A stretch of DNA of 64,000 nt, from NCBI RefSeq assembly GCF_030812415.1, contig NZ_JAUSST010000001.1:434001-498000 (forward strand). Reading direction: 5' to 3'. Shown piece by piece: positions 27,329 to 35,899 of this stretch. How positions within the stretch are numbered: the first letter of the stretch is position 1; every line of letters begins with the position of its first letter. A model generated the notes under the pieces. The model was not told the DNA's origin, did not search any database, and saw only the letters and a program-made list of their open reading frames with translations. The stretch comes from Paenibacillus harenae (lineage in GTDB: Bacteria; Bacillota; Bacilli; Paenibacillales; Paenibacillaceae). The position numbers and the translations under genes are program-made.

Positions 27329-28582
27329 CTACCTGACCATGAGCGCGGCGTTGCCGGCAGTCAAGATAATGGTAACCGCCAGGAAAAACATAAGGCTTAC
27401 GGCGGCAAGCGCCGCGAACACGTAGATCATCGTTTTCCCGATCGTCTGCAGACAGGTAACGATAGGCGAATCGCCAAGCGGCTGCATGATCGCTCCCGAG
27501 AGACTGTAGATTAGCGCAAGCGTCAATATTTTGATCGCCGGGAACGAGCTTAGAAATAACAGAATAATAACGCCCGCCAACCCGATTGCGTTCTTCGCCA
27601 GCATAGAAGCCGATATGACTGTATCCGCTGCGCCTGAAAACATCGGGCCGACGACGGGCACGAAGTTGCCGGCTACGAACTTGGCCGTTTTCAGCGTGAC
27701 GCCGTCCGTAACCGCCCCGGTAGCGCCTTGCACGGAGATGACGCCAAGGAAAATGGTGAGCAGCGCTCCGAGCACGCCTACGCTTACGTTGCGAAGCAAG
27801 TTCGCAAGCTGCGTTACTTTGAACTTGTCGGTTAAGGCGCTCGTAATATGCAGCACCGCCGAGAAGAACAATAGCGGGAAAACAACCGTGTAGATGAGAG
27901 TGCCGACCACATGAATCATGAAAATAACGAGCGGATGGAGCACCGATACCGAAACGATGTTGCCCATCGAAGCAAGCAGGGTCAGCAGCAGCGGCACCAT
28001 CGCAAGCATGAATTGAATCATGCTCTCGATCGCTTCCCTCGCGTAACCGATCGCCACATGGAAGCTGTTGACGGCGATAATGATCATCACCATGTACGTA
28101 ATCGAGTAGGCGACTTTGCTAACGGCGTTTCGTTCGAAAGCGTTCTGCAGCGTCTCCAGCACCATGCTGAATACCGTCAACAGCACAATTGTAACAAGCA
28201 GCCTGCCGTTATAGATCACTTCATGGAGGAAGTACCGCATGATGCCTTTAATAACCTCCGTCAGTTTAAGGCCCCCGCCGCCCGGCATGATCATCTCCAT
28301 GAAGCTCGGCACGCGCTGATCGGGAAAATAACCACCGTATTCGCTGCGCAGTTTGTTCCAATAGGTCTCAACCGCGTCCGTATCCAATCCGCCGATCTGT
28401 TCGGCGGCCAGTTCGTTCGCCAGCTGCTCGGACTGGCTCGTCCCCGCTGCGGCAGGCTCTTCGGCATTGATATCGTCTTCTCCCGATGCTGTTGGCACGA
28501 AAGAGAATAACAGCACTGCCGCCATGATGGCGAGCAGAAGCTTGGCCCGATCCAAGGTGCCGGACATTGTCAGCATTGGCAT
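27329..28582 (-). CDS. spoIIIAE: Stage III sporulation protein SpoIIIAE
   Basis: A 417-aa polytopic membrane protein with a cleavable-looking N-terminal signal (LLLAIMAAVLLFSFVPTASG) and about seven to eight hydrophobic helices. The family blocks AYSITYMVMIIIAVNSFHVA and VGPMFSGAADTVISAS are visible. Its first ATG shares one base with the spoIIIAD stop (TGATG); the second ATG (MLTMSG) has the better spacing to GGGAG. It forms the permease-like membrane core of the SpoIIIA complex. Confidence 0.94.
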   Translation of the reverse strand: MPMLTMSGTLDRAKLLLAIMAAVLLFSFVPTASGEDDINAEEPAAAGTSQSEQLANELAAEQIGGLDTDAVETYWNKLRSEYGGYFPDQRVPSFMEMIMPGGGGLKLTEVIKGIMRYFLHEVIYNGRLLVTIVLLTVFSMVLETLQNAFERNAVSKVAYSITYMVMIIIAVNSFHVAIGYAREAIESMIQFMLAMVPLLLTLLASMGNIVSVSVLHPLVIFMIHVVGTLIYTVVFPLLFFSAVLHITSALTDKFKVTQLANLLRNVSVGVLGALLTIFLGVISVQGATGAVTDGVTLKTAKFVAGNFVPVVGPMFSGAADTVISASMLAKNAIGLAGVIILLFLSSFPAIKILTLALIYSLSGAIMQPLGDSPIVTCLQTIGKTMIYVFAALAAVSLMFFLAVTIILTAGNAALMVR

Positions 28583-28986
28583 CAGCTCCCTGCCGGCAGC
28601 AGGCCGATGACGGTCTCGACGATGACGCTGATGATCGGTACGGCCATGACGAGTATGAACACTTTGCCGGCGAATTCTATTTTTGAGGCGATGCTTTCCT
28701 GGCCTGCATCCCTAACGATCTGCGCACCGAACTCGGCAATATACGCGATTCCGATAATTTTCAATATCGTCTTCAGGTAAATGGACGGTATGCCCGACCG
28801 ATTGGCCAGATCCTCAAGCACCGTGATGACGATGTCGATCTTGCCGATCAGATACAGGAAGATGAACAGTCCCGTAAATGCCGCAAGCAGGAAGGCGAAC
28901 ATCGGCTTCTGCTCCCGAACGACAAGAATAAGGACGGTCGACATCAGGCCGAGGCCGACGACTTGAATGATTTCCACTGCGTTCAC
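28582..28986 (-). CDS. spoIIIAD: Stage III sporulation protein SpoIIIAD
   Basis: A 134-aa membrane protein with about four helices. Family blocks: VREQKPMFAFLLAAFTG, TILKIIGIAYIAEFGAQIVRDAGQ (in parts), SKIEFAGKVFILVMAVP. GTG start; a second GTG three codons later has better spacing to AGTAGGT. It belongs to the mother-cell SpoIIIA channel. Confidence 0.94.
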   Translation of the reverse strand: MNAVEIIQVVGLGLMSTVLILVVREQKPMFAFLLAAFTGLFIFLYLIGKIDIVITVLEDLANRSGIPSIYLKTILKIIGIAYIAEFGAQIVRDAGQESIASKIEFAGKVFILVMAVPIISVIVETVIGLLPAGS

Positions 28987-29014
28987 CTACTTGATTGCGT
29001 ATAGCTGCAGACGT

Positions 29015-29218
29015 CTACTGGAACAGAAATATCGTCTTAATCTCTTGAAAGAGTTCGTTCAGCAGCCTTACGACCATGAATAAGACGACAACAAACCCGA
29101 TGACCGTTACCCAATGCGCCATATCTTCCTTTCCCATTTGCTTCAGAACCGAATGGATCATTGCGATTACGATCCCGATGCCGGCAATTTGGAAAATCGC
29201 GCTCACATCCATGTTCAT
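29015..29218 (-). CDS. spoIIIAC: Stage III sporulation protein SpoIIIAC
   Basis: A 67-aa small membrane protein with two helices (IFQIAGIGIVIAMIHSVL and WVTVIGFVVVLFMVVRLL), the conserved KQMGKEDMA loop and a short C-terminal tail. Length and sequence match SpoIIIAC of other endospore formers. Confidence 0.93.
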   Translation of the reverse strand: MNMDVSAIFQIAGIGIVIAMIHSVLKQMGKEDMAHWVTVIGFVVVLFMVVRLLNELFQEIKTIFLFQ

Positions 29219-29233
29219 CCGTACGGCACCCCA

Positions 29234-29752
29234 TTACACCATCAATATGACGACCAGCACGGCGATCAACACGCCAAGGCTTTTCCACATTTTCTCGTAG
29301 CGCCCTTGATCGTCTTTGGCTGCATCCTCTTCCGCCTTCAATTGTATTAAAGCTAGCCGCAAATGCTTCATCTGATCCTCCTTGTCGCTAATGCCGAGCG
29401 TCGAGCCCAGCCGCAGCATGACAGCTTGTTCGCCTGCTCGCATCGAGGTGTGCGGCCATTGCCGATGAACGGCGTGCTCCCAGCTTTCGCGGAACGAGAT
29501 TTCATCGCTTTGCCAGACGCCGCTCGCTGCCGCGCGGAACAACTCGGATAGCGGCGAAGGCGAAGCTTCAGCCGTTCTCTCGAGCGCCTCCGGAAGAGGC
29601 GTATGACCGTAACCGATCTCCGTCTCTAGCCGTTGCAGCGCGTGAGCGAGCTGCCGGAGCTGTCTCGGACGCTCCGCGAATCTCGCGGCTTGCTGAAATC
29701 CAATCATCGTGCCCGCGAATAAGATGAGAACCGCTCCGAGCAGCTTAATCAC
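29234..29752 (-). CDS. spoIIIAB: Stage III sporulation protein SpoIIIAB
   Basis: A 172-aa protein anchored by an N-terminal helix (LGAVLILFAGTMIGF) and a C-terminal helix (LGVLIAVLVVILMV), with a helical cytoplasmic middle containing ALQRLETEIGYGHTPLPEAL and LRLGSTLGISDKEDQ. SpoIIIAB resembles GspF-type secretion platform proteins in B. subtilis. The GTG start overlaps the spoIIIAA stop by 4 bases (GTGA). Confidence 0.93.
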   Translation of the reverse strand: MIKLLGAVLILFAGTMIGFQQAARFAERPRQLRQLAHALQRLETEIGYGHTPLPEALERTAEASPSPLSELFRAAASGVWQSDEISFRESWEHAVHRQWPHTSMRAGEQAVMLRLGSTLGISDKEDQMKHLRLALIQLKAEEDAAKDDQGRYEKMWKSLGVLIAVLVVILMV

Positions 29753-30783
29753 GGATCACCAGCTCTGAACCGGCCGCTTAGTCCGGATTCCCTTCTGGAG
29801 AAGGCGACGGCAGGCTCCCGTGCGTCATGCCGCAGGCCGCTTGAGGCTACAACGCGGTGCATAATACCCTCGGCCGTTCGCTTCAGCTCTACGACGTAGG
29901 CGAAAGTCCCTTCGTCCAGCAGCTTCTGGAGCACCGGCCTTCCCCGCGCATCCTGCAGATCGTAAGCATGCGCGGTTGCTACGACGCTGACGCCCGCATG
30001 GCTTGCTTCCCGGATCGCTTCGCCGTCTTCCGGGCGTCCGATCTCGTCGGCGATAATGACTTCCGGCGACATCGACCGGAGCAGCATCATCATCCCTTCC
30101 GCCTTCGGACAAGCGTCCATCACATCGGTTCGAGGCCCGATGTCGAATGTCGGAATGCCCCTCATGCAAGCTGCGATCTCCGAGCGTTCGTCTACGATGC
30201 CTACTTTCCGGCCTTGCCAGCCGTCCGCATCCGCCTGCTGCCAATAGCCGTAGCTGACGGATCTGGCAATGTCGCGGACTAGTGTCGTCTTGCCTTGCTG
30301 AGGCGGCGCCAGGATGAGCGTCGAATGAAGCGTCTTGCGGGAGCGGTCCACCAGCTTCGGGAGCAAATGCACCGATGCTCCGACTACTTCTCTTGCGATA
30401 CGGATGTTGAATGCTCCGATATCCCGTATTCCCCTTACCGACCCGCCATCGAGTATCGTTCTGCCAGCCAGTCCGATCCGATGGCCGCCCGTTACGGTAA
30501 TAAAGCCTCTGCGCAACTCTTCTTCCATTGCGTATAACGAATAATTCGTAATTCTCTCAAGCAGCTTTCGGCATAGATCGGCACTCGGCTTGTACGTATC
30601 GTCCGCAGCTTGCCGAAGCGATCCGTCGCTTGCCACAAAGCGGGATTGGCCGCGAAATCCGACCTCCAGCGGACGTCCCTCTCTGATGCGTATCTCTTCT
30701 AGCTGCTCCTTAGCCCCAGTGGGGAGACGCTCTAGCAACGACTTTAGTTCAAGGGGCAGCAAATGGATGACTCGTGCCAGCAT
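29749..30783 (-). CDS. spoIIIAA: Stage III sporulation protein SpoIIIAA, AAA ATPase
   Basis: A 344-aa ATPase related to secretion-type ATPases that powers the SpoIIIA channel. Walker A is APPQQGKTTLVRD, Walker B is PEVIIADEIGRPED, and the arginine-rich GHRIGLAGR and GARPVLQKL-type blocks follow. The chosen ATG (MLARVIHLLP) is 8 bases behind GGGAG; the frame is open a further 43 codons upstream, but that part overlaps the sigma-E promoter and is not expected to be translated. First gene of the eight-gene operon. Confidence 0.95.
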   Translation of the reverse strand: MLARVIHLLPLELKSLLERLPTGAKEQLEEIRIREGRPLEVGFRGQSRFVASDGSLRQAADDTYKPSADLCRKLLERITNYSLYAMEEELRRGFITVTGGHRIGLAGRTILDGGSVRGIRDIGAFNIRIAREVVGASVHLLPKLVDRSRKTLHSTLILAPPQQGKTTLVRDIARSVSYGYWQQADADGWQGRKVGIVDERSEIAACMRGIPTFDIGPRTDVMDACPKAEGMMMLLRSMSPEVIIADEIGRPEDGEAIREASHAGVSVVATAHAYDLQDARGRPVLQKLLDEGTFAYVVELKRTAEGIMHRVVASSGLRHDAREPAVAFSRRESGLSGRFRAGDP

Positions 30784-30821
30784 GCTCATCACTCCCGGAT
30801 GTTTGTCCTCTCGTAGTTCCA

Positions 30822-30850
30822 TTTGTATGCACTTAAGGTGAAAATATGAC
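30822..30850 (-). promoter_or_regulatory. Sigma-E promoter of the spoIIIA operon
   Basis: On the minus strand GTCATATT (30843-30850) and CATACAAA (30822-30829) are separated by 13 bases, almost the exact sigma-E consensus, and lie about 40 bases before the spoIIIAA ATG. Mother-cell expression of spoIIIA by sigma-E is known in B. subtilis. Confidence 0.85.
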
Positions 30851-30881
30851 TCATTCAAGCGATTGCTAGAATCGCAATCTA

Positions 30882-31148
30882 TTATTTTTTTAGAATACCG
30901 ACCATTAGACAAATGATCCCTATCGCAACCCAGGTGAACTTAGCAGGCGAGAGCTTGTCTGCCATGCCGACCAGTCCGATTGTCGTCGTAGCGAGCAAGA
31001 CGACCGGCCCGACAAAAGCGAGCGATGAATTTATGATAAGCGACTTGTCGATCTGATTCAGCTTCAGCATGAGCAGCGCGGCGCAAATCTCGATCGTACC
31101 GGACATTAACCGTAGCGACGCCATCGACAATACGATTTTGTTCAACAT
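30882..31148 (-). CDS. yqhV: YqhV family membrane protein (DUF2619)
   Basis: An 88-aa protein with three hydrophobic helices (ASLRLMSGTIEICAALLML, SLAFVGPVVLLATTTIGL and FTWVAIGIICLMVGIL), ending in two Lys. It matches YqhV, which also neighbours spoIIIAA in B. subtilis. Its function is not established. It is divergent from comA. Confidence 0.87.
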   Translation of the reverse strand: MLNKIVLSMASLRLMSGTIEICAALLMLKLNQIDKSLIINSSLAFVGPVVLLATTTIGLVGMADKLSPAKFTWVAIGIICLMVGILKK

Positions 31149-31241
31149 GCGATATCGGCCTCCTTTCCGTAGTAATGCTATTACCTATGCTTATGCTTGC
31201 TTGTCTGCATTTCATGCAGGGCACATGCCTAACGATTTCGG

Positions 31242-31269
31242 CATATAGTAAACCGTTGAATCATAATAC
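31242..31269 (+). promoter_or_regulatory. Sigma-E-like promoter for the sulfolactate genes
   Basis: CATATA at 31242-31247 and CATAATAC at 31262-31269 are separated by 14 bases, resembling the sigma-E pattern, 37 bases before the comA ATG. Sporulation expression would fit the known presence of sulfolactate in spores. Confidence 0.5.
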
Positions 31270-31306
31270 TGTCCCAAAGTAAAGAGCGGGCGAGGAGACG
31301 ATCGTC

Positions 31307-32131
31307 ATGATAATTGCATCAGCCACGGGCTGGAATCGACTTTTGCAAGACCCTAGCGGCAAACGCGCAGCTAGCCGAATGAATCGATACGGACAAACGA
31401 TGGTAATCGACAAAGGGATGGGTTTGCACCAGTTCGCCGATTTCGTACAGCTTGCCGGTCCTCATATCGACATTGTCAAGCTGGGTTTCGGCACATCCGT
31501 GCTCTACACGCCTGAACTGCTTAAGCAGAAGCTGGCGCTCGCCAAAGAGCAGGGACTTATTATTATGCCGGGCGGCACGCTTCTGGAGGCAGCTGTTGCG
31601 CAGCAGGAAATCGCTTCTTTCATGGATACCGTGTGCCAGATGGGCTTCAACGGCATTGAAGTATCGGACGGAACGATCGAGCTTGACCGCAAGCGAAGGA
31701 CCGCCCTCATTAAAGAAGGCATTTCGAGAGGATTGCATGTCATTACGGAATACGGCAAAAAAGAGGCTGGTTCGCTAATTGATCCGGAGGAGCTTGCATT
31801 CACCGCGGAATGCGACTGGGATGCGGGCGCAATGCTTGTAACGGTCGAAGCAAGGGAATCCGGCGTCGATGTCGGCTTATTCGATGCATCGGGAAAATGC
31901 AGGGACAGCATGCTGGAAGAAGTCATTAGCCGGGTGAAAGAGCATAAGCGGCTGATCTGGGAAGCACCGCAGAAGCAGCAACAAGTACATCTGCTTCGTT
32001 ATTTCGGTGCCGAAGTACATTTAGGCAATATCGCTCCAACGGATGTTTTGGCGCTCGAAGCTATGAGGAGGGGTTTGCGCTCCGACACGTTTGAGTTCGG
32101 GGTGTCGAATACGTTTTTTTATATGATTTAG
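31307..32131 (+). CDS. comA: Phosphosulfolactate synthase
   Basis: A 274-aa ComA-type enzyme that adds sulfite to phosphoenolpyruvate to give (2R)-phospho-3-sulfolactate. It has a TIM-barrel layout with VIDKGMGLHQFADF, IDIVKLGFGTSVLY (metal and phosphate region), MGFNGIEVSDGTIEL, LVTVEARESG and IWEAPQKQQQVHLL. B. subtilis has the homologue YitD, and 3-sulfolactate is known from its spores. GAGGAG ribosome binding site. Followed 59 bases later by comB, the next pathway step. Confidence 0.9.
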   Translation: MIIASATGWNRLLQDPSGKRAASRMNRYGQTMVIDKGMGLHQFADFVQLAGPHIDIVKLGFGTSVLYTPELLKQKLALAKEQGLIIMPGGTLLEAAVAQQEIASFMDTVCQMGFNGIEVSDGTIELDRKRRTALIKEGISRGLHVITEYGKKEAGSLIDPEELAFTAECDWDAGAMLVTVEARESGVDVGLFDASGKCRDSMLEEVISRVKEHKRLIWEAPQKQQQVHLLRYFGAEVHLGNIAPTDVLALEAMRRGLRSDTFEFGVSNTFFYMI

Positions 32132-32190
32132 TGCTTTGGCTATGATCCGGAGATCACGGGTTTAACCGAAGGAGAGGCGGAGACGATACG

Positions 32191-32901
32191 ATGCAAGTGC
32201 AAGTCATTTCAAGCGTTAATGAAGCCAGCACGGCCAAGTTCCACCACAAAACGGCAATCATTATTGATGTTCTGCGTGCCACGAGTACGATTATTTCCGC
32301 TATTGAGGCAGGCGCTTCCTGCGTCCTGCCTGCGGAAACCGTCATGGAGGCGCGCGCGCTGCATCGGCCGGGCGACTTGCTGGGCGGCGAAAGATTTTGC
32401 CGCAAAATAGCCGGATTTGACCTTGGCAACTCGCCGGATGAATATAACGAGCAAAATGTTGCCGGGAAACGGGTTATATTGACGACCACGAACGGCACGA
32501 GAGCGATTCACAAATCGATGAGAGCGGACTATGTGCTTACCGCCTCCTTGCTGAATGCGGAAGCTTGCGCGAAGGCTGCGCTCGATCTGCGTCGCGACAT
32601 CGTCTTGTTATGCGCGGGAAGCCATGACGAGTTCGCGATCGAGGATGGTTTATGTGCCGGACTAGTGTTAAACAAGCTGATTGAGCTTGGAGGAGCGCCT
32701 ATCGAGACGGACGATTTCGGCATCGCAATGCTGGCGTTATACCGCAACCGGGCAAATTTAATAAAGGAAACTTTGTTGAGCGGCATGTCGGGCAAGCGGC
32801 TATGCAAGCTAGGCTTCAAGAAGGATGTCGAAGCTTGCGCGGCAATCGATGTGTATCAGACGGTTCCGAGATTGAATGGCGATTTTCTTACTAGAGGTTA
32901 G
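32191..32901 (+). CDS. comB: 2-phosphosulfolactate phosphatase
   Basis: A 236-aa ComB-family Mg-dependent phosphatase that releases sulfolactate from phosphosulfolactate. Motifs are IIIDVLRATSTIISAIEAGA at the N-terminus, LLGGERFCRKIAGFDLGNSP, LTTTNGTRAI in the middle and the acidic CAGSHDEFAIEDG. GGAGAGGCGGAG precedes the ATG. No sulfolactate dehydrogenase (comC) or decarboxylase follows, so sulfolactate itself is the likely end product. Confidence 0.9.
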   Translation: MQVQVISSVNEASTAKFHHKTAIIIDVLRATSTIISAIEAGASCVLPAETVMEARALHRPGDLLGGERFCRKIAGFDLGNSPDEYNEQNVAGKRVILTTTNGTRAIHKSMRADYVLTASLLNAEACAKAALDLRRDIVLLCAGSHDEFAIEDGLCAGLVLNKLIELGGAPIETDDFGIAMLALYRNRANLIKETLLSGMSGKRLCKLGFKKDVEACAAIDVYQTVPRLNGDFLTRG

Positions 32902-32998
32902 AGAGACATATTGAGTTAAGGCTGTCCATATAATGAATTGTTCGCAGGTCGTCCATTGAGGGCTTGAGGGGCAATCTTTATATGAGGAGTCGTTACGG

Positions 32999-33454
32999 AT
33001 GGTCGGTGAAATTATATTAGTAGGCTTGATTATAATTGGATTAGTTGGCCGATCTCCGATCATCGCAACCGCAGCTTGCCTTCTGCTGGCTGTTAAACTC
33101 GTTCATTTGGAACGTTTTCTGCCGGCGATCGAGAGGCGAGGATTGGAGCTTGGCTTGTTATTTCTGACGTTCAGCGTTCTCGTTCCTTTCGCGTCGGGGC
33201 GTATTCAATCGAAAGAATTGTTAGCGGCGCTAAGCTCCTGGCCAGGCTGGCTTGCCTTGCTTGGCGGAGCTGCCGCTACCTATATTAACGGCAAAGGTCT
33301 CGAACTTCTGAAGGTCGACCCGCAGATCATAGTCGGACTCGTTCTCGGCTCGATCGTCGGCATCGTATTCATGCGCGGCATCCCTGTCGGGCCGTTGATG
33401 GCCGCCGGCATTACGGCTATCTTGTACAAGCTGTTTAAGCTCATGGGGGGGTAG
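32999..33454 (+). CDS. DUF441 membrane protein
   Basis: A 151-aa protein with four to five hydrophobic helices and the DUF441 blocks [41 protein letters not shown] and [31 protein letters not shown] lies 9 bases before the ATG. A putative transporter-like membrane family of unknown function. It may be co-transcribed with comAB and could export or import sulfolactate, but that is only a guess from position. Confidence 0.85.
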   Translation: MVGEIILVGLIIIGLVGRSPIIATAACLLLAVKLVHLERFLPAIERRGLELGLLFLTFSVLVPFASGRIQSKELLAALSSWPGWLALLGGAAATYINGKGLELLKVDPQIIVGLVLGSIVGIVFMRGIPVGPLMAAGITAILYKLFKLMGG

Positions 33455-33868
33455 CAACCAACCTTCAAAGGCTTCTACCAAACCTTTAATGGCTATTCGA
33501 ACCCACCCAAACCCTCCCTTCCAAGGGAGGGCCCCAAGGGCTCCCGCTCCGTTGAACGATTATGCTGCACAGGCGCTTTTAAGCCACCTTCGAGCTTGGA
33601 ACGCTTTCGTCCCTGCGGGACACGCTTACATTCCAAGGCTTTTCCTGTAAGTACGTAGGTGTTCTTACACGGATCAGAGTTTGTTTACTCTTAATCTGTT
33701 AGTTCATCTATGCTCTTACAGCGGGTGTTGGACGTGAATGTAACGGTTGGATTTTCGTTTAAGCATATCCGGTCTTACACGGGTCACAGCTTGGTTAGTT
33801 TGGGGCCGTTGAGCAATGTGATTATACAGTGAACACGTGGTTTGGAGTCGCGGTGTAGGAATATAGAA
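33455..33868. repeat. Gene-free stretch with hairpins and degenerate direct repeats
   Basis: No credible gene. The stretch contains CCCTCCCTT-CC-AAGGGAGGG (33512-33531), a nested hairpin with outer arms CTTGGAA/TTCCAAG (33595-33601 and 33631-33637) and inner GTCCC-TGC-GGGAC (33609-33621), and two 24-base direct repeats at 33664-33687 and 33774-33797 starting CTTACAC and matching at 20 of 24 positions. A third partial copy (CTTACAGCGGGT) begins near 33715. This looks like one or more copies of a chromosomal repeat element or a structured RNA. Confidence 0.55.
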
Positions 33869-33907
33869 GAAAAAAAAAGCCCGCTCGGCTGTTGTCTGAG
33901 CGGGCTT
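33869..33907 (-). terminator. Terminator after lysC
   Basis: AAGCCCGCTC at 33877-33886 pairs with GAGCGGGCTT at 33898-33907; the minus-strand RNA continues with nine T. Very strong. Confidence 0.93.
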
Positions 33908-33922
33908 GGTTATGATGGCGGG

Positions 33923-35176
33923 TTAGCGGCGGTCTTGCGGGCCGCCTACGAAAACTTGCTCAGCCGTGTCTAGGCCGTAAGCGGTGTGAAGCGCGCGCAC
34001 GACTTCGTTAAGCGGCCCGGCTGCGATAACGCAGGAGCACTTGATTTCGGATGTGCTTACCATTTTGATGCTTACGCCGAGATTGGAGATCGCCGCGAAC
34101 ATTTTCGCGGCTACGCCCGGGTTGCTGACCATGCCCGCGCCGACGATCGACACTTTGACCAGATCGTCCTCGGAGCTTGCTTCGCGATAAGTAACGGACG
34201 AGCGAATGCTCTCGATCACGCTGATCGCCTTGTCCTTGTCGTCGCCCGATACGGTGAAGGAGAAGTCGGCTTTGCCGTCCTGCACGCCGCTTTGAACGAT
34301 AATGTCAACGTCGATGCCGTTGTCGGCCAACGCTCCGAACACGCCTGCAAGCACGCCCGGAATATCCTCAACGCCGATAATGCTGATTCTAGCTACATTT
34401 TTGTCAAACGCGATGCCGCGAACGACCACGCCTTGCTCCATGACCGCTTCCTCCTTTACGCTCGTACCTTCGTTTTGGGTAAAGCTGGAACGAACGACCA
34501 GCTTCACATTATTATGCTTCGCATATTCCACTGCCCGCGGATGCAACACTGCCGCTCCAAGATGGGCAAGCTCCAGCATCTCGTCATAGGAAATCTCATT
34601 CAGCTTGCGGGCATTCTTCACGACGCGCGGATCGGTTGAATAAATACCGTCTACGTCGGTATAAATCTCGCATACGTCCGCTTTGATTGCTGCTGCGAGC
34701 GCTACGGCCGTCGTATCCGAACCGCCGCGGCCAAGCGTTGTGATCTCGCCTTCCTCGCTCATCCCTTGAAAACCGGCAACGATGGCTACATTGCCTTCCT
34801 CCAACGCTTTGAACAGCCGATCCGGCTGAATATCGGTCATCTTCGCCTTGCCGTGCACCGCTTCCGTGCGGATGCCGGCTTGCCAGCCCGTGAACGACAG
34901 CGCCTTATGGCCTAGCTGATGAATCGTCATCGATAGCAACGCGATCGATATTTGCTCACCGACTGTAAGCAGCATATCCATCTCGCGCGCCGGCGGATTC
35001 GGATTAAGCTCCTTCGACTGATCGATCAAATCGTCCGTTGTATCACCCATGGCAGAGACGACGACCACGATCCGGTTGCCATCCTGCTGCCTTTCAATTA
35101 TACGCTTTGCAACACGCTGCATTCTCTCCGGCGTACCGACAGAGCTGCCGCCAAACTTCATCACTATCAACGACAA
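33923..35176 (-). CDS. lysC: Aspartate kinase
   Basis: A 417-aa LysC-type aspartokinase that phosphorylates aspartate at the head of lysine, threonine, methionine and diaminopimelate synthesis. Visible: IVMKFGGSSVGTPERM, REMDMLLTVGEQIS, GFQGMSEEGEITTLGRGGSDTTA (in parts), TDVDGIYSTDPR, and two C-terminal ACT domains for feedback control. The start is a TTG (MSLIVMKF) 10 bases behind GGGAG. The length and blocks are closest to the lysine-sensitive B. subtilis LysC. No lysine riboswitch fits in the 138-base upstream gap. Confidence 0.93.
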   Translation of the reverse strand: MSLIVMKFGGSSVGTPERMQRVAKRIIERQQDGNRIVVVVSAMGDTTDDLIDQSKELNPNPPAREMDMLLTVGEQISIALLSMTIHQLGHKALSFTGWQAGIRTEAVHGKAKMTDIQPDRLFKALEEGNVAIVAGFQGMSEEGEITTLGRGGSDTTAVALAAAIKADVCEIYTDVDGIYSTDPRVVKNARKLNEISYDEMLELAHLGAAVLHPRAVEYAKHNNVKLVVRSSFTQNEGTSVKEEAVMEQGVVVRGIAFDKNVARISIIGVEDIPGVLAGVFGALADNGIDVDIIVQSGVQDGKADFSFTVSGDDKDKAISVIESIRSSVTYREASSEDDLVKVSIVGAGMVSNPGVAAKMFAAISNLGVSIKMVSTSEIKCSCVIAAGPLNEVVRALHTAYGLDTAEQVFVGGPQDRR

Positions 35177-35260
35177 AGCTGATTCACTCCCAACCTTGAC
35201 ATATACATACAAGACAATATTATAACACAATTCGCATGCTTATGGGTATATTCGCCCGCA

Positions 35261-35296
35261 AAAAAAACCGTCCGAATGCATGCACCGGACGGTTTT
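35261..35296 (-). terminator. Terminator after efp
   Basis: AACCGTCCG at 35266-35274 pairs with CGGACGGTT at 35286-35294, and seven A on the plus strand give the minus-strand T-run. Confidence 0.9.
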
Positions 35297-35314
35297 CCCT
35301 CAATTGCAAGATGA

Positions 35315-35872
35315 CTAAGCGCGGGAAATGTATTTGCCTTCGCGCGTGTCGATCAGAAGTACGTCGCCTTCGTTGATGAACAAAGGAACTTGAACGGTAA
35401 GGCCAGTCTCAAGCGTAGCGTTTTTCGTTGCGCCCTGAGCCGTGTTGCCTTTCACGCCTGGCTCTGTTTCCGTTACTTTCAGTTCAACGCTCGTTTGCAT
35501 CTGGATACCGAGGATTTCGCCTTGGTAGCTGGAGATGTTAACGTTCATGTTCTCTTTCAAGAAGTTAAGCTCCCATTCAAGCTGTTTCTTGTCGAGGTTG
35601 AATTGGTCGTAAGTTTCGTTGTCCATGAACGTGTATTCGGAACCCGAATTGTACAAATATTGCACTTCGCGGTTCTCGATGATCGCGCGTCCGATGGTTT
35701 CACCGGCGCGGAACGTTTTCTCAACAACGTTGCCGTTGCGGAGATTGCGCAATTTGGAGCGGACGAAAGCCGCGCCTTTGCCCGGTTTAACGTGCTGGAA
35801 ATCAAGCACGGAGAAGATGTCGTTGTCAACCTGTACGGTCAAGCCTGTTTTAAAATCGTTTACTGAAATCAC
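35315..35872 (-). CDS. efp: Elongation factor P
   Basis: A 185-aa EF-P that relieves ribosome stalling at polyproline stretches. Three beta-barrel domains: the N-terminal KOW-like domain with the tip loop KPGKGAAF (Lys about residue 32 is the usual modification or contact site), the first OB domain with [17 protein letters not shown] and the C-terminal OB domain with TARTGLTV-like [18 protein letters not shown]. It lies 27 bases after papA, as in other Bacillota. Confidence 0.96.
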   Translation of the reverse strand: MISVNDFKTGLTVQVDNDIFSVLDFQHVKPGKGAAFVRSKLRNLRNGNVVEKTFRAGETIGRAIIENREVQYLYNSGSEYTFMDNETYDQFNLDKKQLEWELNFLKENMNVNISSYQGEILGIQMQTSVELKVTETEPGVKGNTAQGATKNATLETGLTVQVPLFINEGDVLLIDTREGKYISRA

Positions 35873-35899
35873 TGAATATACCTCCTGAATGAATAGTCC

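Noticed and set aside
27911-28510. Plus-strand open frame opposite spoIIIAE
   Set aside because: His/Gln/Arg-rich shadow of membrane codons; no start signal.
33664-33797. CRISPR array from the CTTACAC repeats
   Set aside because: Repeats are degenerate (20 of 24), few, unevenly spaced and no cas genes are present.
35177-35314. Lysine riboswitch before lysC
   Set aside because: The gap is only 138 bases and contains the efp terminator; no room for the aptamer of about 170 bases.
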